This document shows, in pieces, positions 1 through 6,397 of a stretch of DNA of 11,224 nucleotides (position 1 is the first letter of the stretch; each line of letters opens with the position of its first letter). The notes beneath the pieces are model-generated. The model saw only the letters and a program-made list of their open reading frames with translations, ran no database searches and was not told where the DNA came from. This DNA is from JAJXWB01 sp036796555 (lineage in GTDB: Bacteria; Pseudomonadota; Alphaproteobacteria; Rhizobiales; Beijerinckiaceae), in assembly GCA_036796555.1 (NCBI GenBank), contig DAIRCS010000120.1:1-11224 (forward strand). Direction: 5' to 3'. Position numbers and translations under genes: made by a program.

Positions 1-137
1 CGCCGTCGATCGACGGCAACGAACTCACCGACAAGGGCTACATCAACCAGCGCGCGGCGCTGGAGCGCAGGAACGCGCTGGTCGAGCGGCTCTATGCGGA
101 GACGCCGGACGAGGATGTGATCGTCGTCGAGGGGTAG
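1..137 (+). CDS. C-terminal end of an AMP-forming acyl-CoA synthetase, feruloyl-CoA synthase-like (5' truncated by window)
   Basis: Only the last 44 codons are present, read from base 3 to the TAG at 135–137. The visible tail runs SIDGNELTDKGYINQRAAL and continues into a charged helix ending DEDVIVVEG. The TDKGYINQ stretch followed by an Arg/Glu-rich helix is what I recall from the C-termini of feruloyl-CoA synthase-type members of the ANL (acyl-CoA synthetase/luciferase) superfamily. There it takes the place of the usual SGK-containing A10 motif, so the lysine in TDKG may be the A10 lysine of the adenylation step; that is inference. Such enzymes activate aromatic or other carboxylic acids to CoA thioesters in the cytoplasm. 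Other ANL family members cannot be excluded from so short a piece. An oxidoreductase gene follows 135 bases later, past a palindromic repeat. Confidence 0.6.
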   Translation, partial: PSIDGNELTDKGYINQRAALERRNALVERLYAETPDEDVIVVEG

Positions 138-162
138 GCGATTGCTCCTCGCCACGCGCTAT

Positions 163-243
163 GTCATGCCCGCGAAAGCGGGCATCCAGACGCTACTCCC
201 GGAGCCTGCGCCGTTTCTGGATCCCCGCTTGCGCGGGGATGAC
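163..243. repeat. Palindromic intergenic repeat (two hairpins within an outer inverted repeat)
   Basis: Bases 163–188 and 218–243 form a 26-base inverted repeat with three mismatches. Each arm is itself a hairpin: 166–173/178–185 is an 8-bp stem with a GAAA loop, and 221–228/233–240 is an 8-bp stem with a TTGC loop. On either strand it opens small reading frames giving peptides such as CPRKRAS and WMPAFAGMT. I recognise these as the spurious translation of a dispersed repeat common between genes in many Alphaproteobacteria. It starts 26 bases after the ligase stop and ends 29 bases before the oxidoreductase start. It may stabilise or end the upstream mRNA, but there is no T-tract. Confidence 0.75.
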
Positions 244-272
244 AATCCTCGCCAGTCGGACAATCTGCACAC

Positions 273-1238
273 ATGAAATACCGCGCCATCGTCTGTCCCG
301 AACTCGGCGGCCCCGAAGTCCTGCGCATCGAGGAATTCGACGCGCCCGTTCTGAAGTCGGGCGAGGCGCGCGTGCGGCTGCACGCCTGCGGCGTGAATTT
401 TCCCGACCTGCTGATGATCGCCGGCAAATATCAGTTCAAGCCGCAACTGCCCTTCGTGCCGGGCTTCGAATCGGCCGGCGAGGTGATCGAGGTCGCCGAC
501 GGCGCGAAGGTGAAGGTGGGCGACCGCGTGATCCTGCGGCGCAAGACCGGCTGTTTCGCCGAGCAAGGCGTGGGCGCGCCGAACGAGCTCGTGCTCGCGC
601 CAGCGCATTATTCCTACGACGAGGCGGCGACCTATTCGGTGGGCCTCGTCACCTCCTATCACGGGCTGGTCACGCAGGGCCGGCTCGCCAAGGGCGAGCG
701 CGTGCTGATCACGGGCGCGGCGGGCGGCGTCGGCATGGCGGCGGTGGCGCTCGCGGCCCATATCGGCGCGGAGGCGATCGCGGTCTGCTCGACGCCAGAA
801 AAATGCGCGACTGCGGCGGCCGCCGGCGCGACGCAGACGATCAATTCGTCCGAGCGGCGCATCGACGAGGCGGAGAAGGAGATCACCGGCGGCGCCGGCG
901 TCCATTGCATCTACGACCCCGTGGACCTGCCCGCCGAGATCGCACTGCGGGCGCTCGCCTTCGGCGGCCGCATCCTGCTGATCGGCTTCGCCGGCGACAT
1001 TCCGACCTATCCGGCCAATCGCGTGCTGATCAAATGCGCCACGCTGATCGGGGTGCGGGCCGGCGAATACGTCCGGCATTTCCCCGAGGTGCGGGTGCGC
1101 GAGACCCCGGAGATGGAAGCGCTGACGAAGGTCCTGCGCCCCCATGTCGGCAAGGCCTACCCGCTCGAACAGGCGGCCGAGGCCCTGCGCGACATCGCCG
1201 GGCGGCGGGCGATCGGGCGGATCGTGCTGCATCCCTGA
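273..1238 (+). CDS. NADPH:quinone oxidoreductase family protein (zinc-independent MDR superfamily)
   Basis: The gene encodes a 321-residue cytoplasmic oxidoreductase of the medium-chain dehydrogenase/reductase superfamily, quinone-oxidoreductase branch, expected to use NADPH. The N-terminal GroES-like catalytic domain shows CGVNFPDLLMIAGKYQ (about residues 39–54) and LPFVPGFESAGEV (59–71). The Rossmann domain has the nucleotide-binding motif GAAGGVG at 148–154. The zinc-ligand pattern of classical alcohol dehydrogenases (CGVCHTD plus a four-Cys lobe) is absent, which fits the zinc-free group. The segment YDPVDLP (214–220) replaces the more usual DPVGGD. Length is normal for the family. The ATG at 273 fits the domain start, but no convincing Shine-Dalgarno precedes it, so it may be read with the upstream ligase. 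The substrate is unknown; a role with the neighbouring aromatic-acid ligase is possible but unproven. Confidence 0.85.
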   Translation: MKYRAIVCPELGGPEVLRIEEFDAPVLKSGEARVRLHACGVNFPDLLMIAGKYQFKPQLPFVPGFESAGEVIEVADGAKVKVGDRVILRRKTGCFAEQGVGAPNELVLAPAHYSYDEAATYSVGLVTSYHGLVTQGRLAKGERVLITGAAGGVGMAAVALAAHIGAEAIAVCSTPEKCATAAAAGATQTINSSERRIDEAEKEITGGAGVHCIYDPVDLPAEIALRALAFGGRILLIGFAGDIPTYPANRVLIKCATLIGVRAGEYVRHFPEVRVRETPEMEALTKVLRPHVGKAYPLEQAAEALRDIAGRRAIGRIVLHP

Positions 1239-1271
1239 GCCTGCCGGCCGGAGACCGGCGGTCCCGATTGA

Positions 1272-1304
1272 GGGGCGCCGCCAAAAGGCTGGCGGCGGAA
1301 CCCC
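1272..1304 (+). terminator. GC-rich hairpin between the oxidoreductase and fumarase genes
   Basis: A perfect 8-bp stem (1276–1283 with 1290–1297, loop AAAGGC) is extended by GGGG 1272–1275 pairing with CCCC 1301–1304 across a GAA bulge. It lies 33 bases after the oxidoreductase stop and about 60 bases before the fumarase ATG. No T-tract follows, so it is a weak terminator or mRNA-stability hairpin at best. Confidence 0.35.
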
Positions 1305-1365
1305 TTCCCTTCGTCCGCGCCCAAGCCTAGAAAGCCTCCAAAATTCCCAGACAGGCGGACGCCCG

Positions 1366-2982
<1,617 letters not shown>

Positions 2983-3009
2983 CGTCCGATAGCGGACGAC
3001 GGCTGCGCC

Positions 3010-3036
3010 GCCCTTTCCCTCATTTCAAGGAAGGGC
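3010..3036 (+). terminator. Minor hairpin after the fumarase gene
   Basis: Bases 3010–3018 pair with 3029–3036 through GCCCTT(T)CC/GGAAGGGC, with one bulged T. A short T-run occurs shortly after, at about 3043–3046. Together with a 6-bp stem just after the stop codon (2983–2988/2993–2998), it may add to termination or to 3'-end protection of the fumarase mRNA. Confidence 0.35.
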
Positions 3037-3051
3037 GCTCGAATTTTCGTC

Positions 3052-3102
3052 TCGCCTGTCGCGCGGGCTTCGATCCGGCGCGACAGGCGATCTGTCATTT
3101 TT
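3052..3102 (+). terminator. Rho-independent terminator of the fumarase transcript
   Basis: A perfect 13-bp inverted repeat (3052–3064 with 3078–3090, 13-base loop) is followed after seven bases by a run of five Ts (3098–3102). It begins 69 bases after the fumarase stop codon. It separates the left-hand metabolic genes from the secreted-protein region. Confidence 0.6.
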
Positions 3103-3191
3103 GCGAGATTGAAATGTGCGCATTGTCACATCAGTTTATCGCCGCGCGTGGAATAGTCCGACGTGTCCGGAGCTTGGGGGAGCTCTCGTTC

Positions 3192-3518
3192 ATGCGTATG
3201 TTGATCTTCGCGTCCATCCTGGTCGCCGCCGGCCCTGCGCTGGCGGCGACCATCGCCAAACCGGTCGACCTCAGCCAGTGCTCCCGCGATCTGGCGTCGG
3301 TGGACCGGTCCTTCGCGGCCGCCATGATGGATTTGCAGCGCAACGGCGACGCGGCCAACAGATGCTCGGCCTGGCGGCGACACATCGACGTCATGCAGAA
3401 GGCGAGCGCGGTCTTCTCGCGCTGCACGGCGGCCGACGCCCGCGACGGGGCGGTCAGCCAGATGAAGGGATCGATCGCCGATTTCGAGGCGATGATCTCG
3501 CAGGCCCAGTGCCCCTGA
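3192..3518 (+). CDS. Small secreted four-cysteine protein of unknown function
   Basis: The gene encodes 108 residues. Residues 1–18 form a clear Sec signal peptide (MRMLIFASILVAAGPALA) with an expected cut after ALA, so the protein should be periplasmic or secreted. The mature part of about 90 residues is predicted helical by composition. It has four cysteines at 30, 58, 78 and 107, a number that would allow two disulfides. I recognise no family. The ATG at 3192 is chosen because it starts the signal peptide exactly and GGGGGAG lies nine bases upstream (3176–3182); the frame is open further upstream to 3114 without such support. It sits after the fumarase terminator and about 310 bases before a set of secreted proteins to which it shows no visible similarity. 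Confidence 0.65.
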   Translation: MRMLIFASILVAAGPALAATIAKPVDLSQCSRDLASVDRSFAAAMMDLQRNGDAANRCSAWRRHIDVMQKASAVFSRCTAADARDGAVSQMKGSIADFEAMISQAQCP

Positions 3519-3551
3519 GAGCCGGGTTTATTTCCACCTGAAGGCGTTCTC

Positions 3552-3755
3552 TTGAGGTTCAATACCGATCGTCGGGCGAAGCTCTTCAAGCTGATCGTCG
3601 AGATCGCCCAGTTGCTTCAAACGATCGCCAGCATCAAAGAAAACAGGCCGGAAGCGCATCGATTCATCTCCGCGATCCTTCGCCGAAGGTGCTCGAAAAA
3701 ACGTCAAACGGTGGGATATTCAGAAGCTTCCAGATTGAATATGGATTCGCGTTGA
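3552..3755 (+). CDS. Possible small basic protein, 67 residues (doubtful)
   Basis: The frame opens with TTG at 3552, seven bases after a GAAGG element (3540–3544), and ends with TGA at 3753–3755. The first 45 or so codons have G/C-biased third positions and encode an amphipathic, basic stretch including LFKLIVEIAQLLQTIASI. The last 20 codons lose that bias. No family is recognised. It could be a real small gene, a decayed remnant whose 3' end has lost coding character, or chance. Its end overlaps the candidate promoter of the secreted array. Confidence 0.25.
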   Translation: MRFNTDRRAKLFKLIVEIAQLLQTIASIKENRPEAHRFISAILRRRCSKKRQTVGYSEASRLNMDSR

Positions 3756-3780
3756 CGTATTGGCTCGTCGCTCCTAGTCT
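3752..3780 (+). promoter_or_regulatory. Candidate sigma-70-type promoter of the secreted-protein array
   Basis: TTGACG (3752–3757) and TAGTCT (3775–3780) are separated by 17 bases. The -35 box is good and the -10 box partial. Transcription would begin near 3787, giving a leader of about 40 bases before the first array gene at 3829. The position fits, but the call rests on consensus matching only. Confidence 0.4.
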
Positions 3781-3828
3781 CGAAAGAAATTCCGTCAAAT
3801 CTCTTTAACTCTGCGATCGGACGGGCCC

Positions 3829-4380
3829 GTGCTCTCCTTGCGAATTAAAGCGATGTGTCTATCGCTGGCCGCCATGCTCGCGAGCATCGGGGCGTCGGCG
3901 GACGATCTGGCTACGCCGGCGGCGACCAGGCCGGTGTTCGGTCATCTCGATCCAGCGACCAATGTCTTCACGCCGGATGCGGCGAACGCCGCGGCGGCTG
4001 CGGCCGATTCGCAAGCGGCGGGCGCGCCGGTCGTCATCCGCAGCACGCTCGTCGTCACGGTCAATGTCAATTTCACGTCGACCTTTCCCGCGTCGGGGAC
4101 GGCGCGGGCGACCGTGAAGGCGACAAGCGTTCCCGCAGCGACGACGAACCCGTCCTTTTCGTCGGGCGCGTTGAGAACCGCCGCGATCACGAAGACGGGC
4201 TCGAAAGGAACCGTCAGCATCTCCTTGCCTCTCGCGCTGAGCGTATCTTCGGCGACCGACACGATTTTGCTGACGACGTCGATCGACGCATCGACCGGCG
4301 CATACGCCAATTCGACGCAATCGATACCAATTCCCGCAAACGGGACGACCAAGACCATCATCGTTTCCCAGCAATTTTGA
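3829..4380 (+). CDS. Secreted Ser/Thr-rich protein of unknown function, array member 1
   Basis: The gene encodes 183 residues. Residues 1–24 are a signal peptide ending ASIGASA before DD. Next come the motif GHLDPATNVFTP (38–49), an alanine-rich linker (51–66), and about 115 residues of alternating Val/Thr/Ser that look all-beta. The C-terminal half has VSISLPLALSVSSATDT (129–145) and IPIPANGTTKTIIVSQQF at the very end (166–183); both match the next two genes. There are no cysteines in the mature part. The GTG at 3829 is preferred because the signal peptide keeps its basic n-region (RIK). TTG at 3838 would also keep it, while ATG at 3853 would lose it. It is the first gene of a tight four-gene run, ten bases before the next. 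Function unknown; a surface, matrix or adhesin role is only a guess. Confidence 0.75.
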   Translation: MLSLRIKAMCLSLAAMLASIGASADDLATPAATRPVFGHLDPATNVFTPDAANAAAAAADSQAAGAPVVIRSTLVVTVNVNFTSTFPASGTARATVKATSVPAATTNPSFSSGALRTAAITKTGSKGTVSISLPLALSVSSATDTILLTTSIDASTGAYANSTQSIPIPANGTTKTIIVSQQF

Positions 4381-4390
4381 GGGTTTCGCA

Positions 4391-4819
4391 GTGTCCGGAA
4401 ACGTCCTGCGCATCGCGTCCCTGGCGGCTCTCGGTCTGGCGAGCGGCGCGCAGCCCGCCGGCGCCGACGCCACGACGATCAAGGGCGTCTTCAAGGCCGT
4501 CGTCACTGTCGTTTCGCCAGTCAGCATGCCGCTGCAGACGCCGATTCAGGTGAAGGTTTCGGCGAGCCTGACTGGGCAGGGCGGCGGCCAGTCGGCGACC
4601 GGCGTGCTGGTCGTGAAGAAGACCGCCAACTCGCAGGCCGTGACGATCAACATTCCCTACCAGTGGACGTTGCCGCCGGCGGGAGTCGCGGTGCGGTTCT
4701 CGGTGGCCGTGACGCCGACCTTGACCTATCCGGCTTCGAATTACGCATCCGTTTCCACGGCGATTCCATTGCCGGCGAACAATGCGACGACGACTGTCGC
4801 CGTTTCGACGAGGCTTTGA
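4391..4819 (+). CDS. Secreted beta-rich protein of unknown function, array member 2
   Basis: The gene encodes 142 residues from a GTG start, with a GAGGG element just upstream beside the preceding stop codon. Residues 1–25 form a signal peptide ending AQPAGA. The mature part is short and cysteine-free. It has VTVVSPVSMPLQTPIQVKVS (38–57), then VTINIPYQWTLPPAGVAV (84–101), and a C-terminus IPLPANNATTTVAVSTRL (125–142). The last two match array members 1 and 3. The N-terminal D-P-x4-F-x-P motif and Ala-rich linker of member 1 are absent, so this looks like the core domain alone. The following gene starts three bases after its stop, which supports co-transcription and perhaps translational coupling. 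No known family recognised. Confidence 0.75.
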   Translation: MSGNVLRIASLAALGLASGAQPAGADATTIKGVFKAVVTVVSPVSMPLQTPIQVKVSASLTGQGGGQSATGVLVVKKTANSQAVTINIPYQWTLPPAGVAVRFSVAVTPTLTYPASNYASVSTAIPLPANNATTTVAVSTRL

Positions 4820-4822
4820 ACC

Positions 4823-5335
4823 ATGCGCATATCGCGAGCGACGAGCATGACCCGTCCCAGTCTTTGCATGGCGATCTGCGCGGCGGCCCTGCTCGCAGCC
4901 GAACCGGCGCGCGCTGACGACCAGGCCGCGCCCGCGCCCGGGACAATCGTGCTCCAGCCCGTGGCCGCAACCGCGAAGATCGTGAGAAACGGATGGGTCA
5001 CGGTCAGCGCCGTGCTGTCGGCAGGCGCACAGCTCCCGAACGGCGCGACGGTCAATTACAATGTCAGCGCATCCGTCTACGATTCATCCTACACCAACAG
5101 CCACACCGTCAGCGGCGCCGTCACGGTGGCTGCGCGGAAGGCGACGATCACGGTCCGGATGCCCTATAGCTGGATCATGGCGTCGGCGACCGACACGATG
5201 ACCGTCTCGCTCACCGTCAGCGCATCCGTTCCCACGTCCGGTCCCACCTACACGTTCAATTCCAATTTCATCTCGACCGCGACCGTGCCGGCGAACGGAG
5301 CGACGACGGCGCTGACCTATTCGGGATCTCTGTAA
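4823..5335 (+). CDS. Secreted beta-rich protein of unknown function, array member 3
   Basis: The gene encodes 170 residues. The signal peptide ends AAEPARA (about residue 31); an ATG at 4847 (residue 9) would also give a good signal peptide, but 4823 has GAGGC eight bases upstream. A short Ala/Pro stretch leads into the core. Motifs shared with its neighbours are ITVRMPYSWIMASATDTMTV (109–128), which carries the PYxW of member 2 and the SATDT of member 1, and TVPANGATTALTYSGSL (154–170) at the end. Between them are many Thr/Ser/Val strands, including VNYNVSASVYDSSYT. There are no cysteines after the signal peptide. It is probably a paralogue of members 1 and 2. No family recognised. Confidence 0.75.
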   Translation: MRISRATSMTRPSLCMAICAAALLAAEPARADDQAAPAPGTIVLQPVAATAKIVRNGWVTVSAVLSAGAQLPNGATVNYNVSASVYDSSYTNSHTVSGAVTVAARKATITVRMPYSWIMASATDTMTVSLTVSASVPTSGPTYTFNSNFISTATVPANGATTALTYSGSL

Positions 5336-5348
5336 CCGGAGACGCGTG

Positions 5349-5921
5349 ATGAAACGGTCAGTCGCCGGCCTTGCCGCCATCCTGTTCGCGCTCGGCGCCG
5401 GACCGCTCGCCGCCGAGCAGGCCGGCCCGCAGACGCAAACGCCGGATATGCAGGCCGCAGGCCCCTCCACCGCCGCTCCGGCAGGCGCGATTCCCGGCGT
5501 CTACGATCCCGTCGCCCGCGCTTTCAAGCCGCTGTCTGCCCCGAGCGCCGCCCCGAAAAACTTCGCGCCCGACATCAATTTCAAGGTGGTTATGCATTTC
5601 GTGACGTCGACCGCGCTGGATTACCCGACGGTCGGCTGCATTTTCTCTGCTCGATATATTTTTCCGACCAGCGGCGTCGCCGCAAGCGGCTCCTTGTCGC
5701 AATCGGCGTCCATTCAGTTCGACGCCAAGGATCCACCGCCGACGGAGACGCTGTCGCTTCGCTTCACGTCAGACGAAAGCGCTCCGCGAATTTACCTGAA
5801 TATCCAATGCACGGCCTATGACATCAATAATGTCGGCCATTTTTATCAGTTTCAGAAAACCACAACGCTCAGGTCCACGGGCCCGATCATTTCTGAAACG
5901 CTCGGTCTGACCGTGCCATGA
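5349..5921 (+). CDS. Secreted protein of unknown function, array member 4 (diverged, two cysteines)
   Basis: The gene encodes 190 residues. The ATG at 5349 has GGAG seven bases upstream; a GTG immediately before it is less well spaced. Residues 1–22 form a signal peptide ending GPLAA. A Pro/Ala/Gln-rich linker follows, then GVYDPVARAFKPL (50–62), which matches the G-x-x-D-P-x4-F-x-P motif of member 1. The core (about 75–190) keeps the Thr/Ser beta pattern (TSGVAASGSLSQSASIQF; TETLSLRFTSDES) but lacks the PYxW and PANGxT motifs. It has two cysteines, C97 and C154, which could form a disulfide. It is the last gene of the run, and its end faces the DUF1330 gene 43 bases away. It is either a strongly diverged paralogue or an unrelated partner sharing the N-terminal module. 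Function unknown. Confidence 0.72.
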   Translation: MKRSVAGLAAILFALGAGPLAAEQAGPQTQTPDMQAAGPSTAAPAGAIPGVYDPVARAFKPLSAPSAAPKNFAPDINFKVVMHFVTSTALDYPTVGCIFSARYIFPTSGVAASGSLSQSASIQFDAKDPPPTETLSLRFTSDESAPRIYLNIQCTAYDINNVGHFYQFQKTTTLRSTGPIISETLGLTVP

Positions 5922-5924
5922 TCG

Positions 5925-5936
5925 GCCGCGCGCGGC
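5925..5936. terminator. Short palindrome between the converging secreted-array and DUF1330 genes
   Basis: GCCGCGCGCGGC is a perfect 12-base palindrome in the 43-base convergent gap. With no unpaired loop and no T-tract it is a poor terminator, so it is recorded only as the sole symmetric element there. Confidence 0.15.
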
Positions 5937-5964
5937 ATTTAAGGCCCGCGAACCTTCACATCGC

Positions 5965-6270
5965 TCAGCCCGGCTGCGGGCCGTCGTAGCCCTCGACGAT
6001 GACGATATCGCCGCTCGAGACCGGCGCGCGCAGCTTGATGGCGGCCTGATATTCGGGCGAACGATAGCAAGCGACGGCCTTTTCGTAGGACTCGAATTCC
6101 AGCACGACATGGCGGGCGCGCAGCTTGCCTTCCGGCCCCTCGCTCCTGCCGCCGCGCACCAGGAATTTCGCGCCGTATTTGGCGAAAGCCACGGCGTTGG
6201 CCTGCACATAGGCCTTGTAGCCCTCGGCGTCCGCTACATCGACATGCCCGATCCAATATCCCTTGGCCAT
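5965..6270 (-). CDS. DUF1330 family protein
   Basis: The gene encodes 101 residues, the usual DUF1330 length. Visible family features are YWIGHVDVADAEGYKAYV near the start, KYGAKFLVRGG (about 43–53), and a C-terminal half with VVLEFESYEKAVACYRSPEY and DIVIVEGYDG. The family adopts a dimeric ferredoxin-like alpha+beta fold; its reaction is not established. I chose the ATG at 6268–6270 because the conserved sequence starts right there and GGCGGAG lies five bases upstream; two ATGs further upstream in frame are less well placed. A TATAGT at 6305–6310 on the minus strand could be a -10 box, without a clear -35. It is separated from pyrF by 127 bases and lies tail-to-tail with the secreted array. 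Confidence 0.85.
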   Translation of the reverse strand: MAKGYWIGHVDVADAEGYKAYVQANAVAFAKYGAKFLVRGGRSEGPEGKLRARHVVLEFESYEKAVACYRSPEYQAAIKLRAPVSSGDIVIVEGYDGPQPG

Positions 6271-6355
6271 CGTCTCCGCCTTCATTGTTTTGTCATCTTT
6301 GACCACTATATCTCTCTCATCCGCTCGAAGCGTAATGAGTTGAGAGCGGGTTGCG

Positions 6356-6391
6356 CGCCGGGCCGGATGTACGCCCGGCGTTTTGCTTTTT
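6356..6391 (+). terminator. Plus-strand rho-independent terminator in the pyrF–DUF1330 gap
   Basis: An 8-bp perfect stem (CGCCGGGC 6356–6363 with GCCCGGCG 6373–6380, nine-base loop) is followed directly by TTTTGCTTTTT (6381–6391) on the plus strand. On the minus strand the T-tract would precede the hairpin, so it does not read as a terminator for pyrF. The nearest plus-strand gene upstream is array member 4, beyond the antisense DUF1330 gene. Confidence 0.55.
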
Positions 6392-6397
6392 GGGCGT

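Larger units (their letters stand above)
3519..3828. other. 310-base stretch without a confident gene; leader region of the secreted array
   Basis: This stretch separates the four-cysteine protein from the secreted-protein array. By eye it is less GC-rich than its surroundings after about 3690. It contains a doubtful small frame (3552–3755), a short perfect stem (CCTTCG/CGAAGG near 3678–3690) without terminator features in either direction, and a candidate promoter at 3752–3780. I see no tRNA, riboswitch or insertion-sequence end. Confidence 0.5.

Noticed and set aside
161..1330. 389-codon plus-strand frame overlapping the quinone oxidoreductase in another frame
   Set aside because: It starts inside the palindromic repeat (CPRKRAS translation) and continues as an Arg/Gly-rich shadow of the real gene.
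3855..4553. Plus-strand frame of 232 codons crossing array members 1 and 2
   Set aside because: It is out of frame with both signal-peptide genes and Arg-rich. The two real genes have coherent motifs and good starts.
3829..5921. Possible spore coat U/fimbrial-chaperone-usher subunit cluster
   Set aside because: The order of small secreted beta-proteins suggested it, but I see neither the conserved cysteines of spore coat U domains nor any chaperone or usher gene within the window.
3829..5921. Curli-like or cell-surface repeat proteins
   Set aside because: No internal tandem repeats of the CsgA type are visible within any of the four proteins; the similarity is between genes, not inside them.
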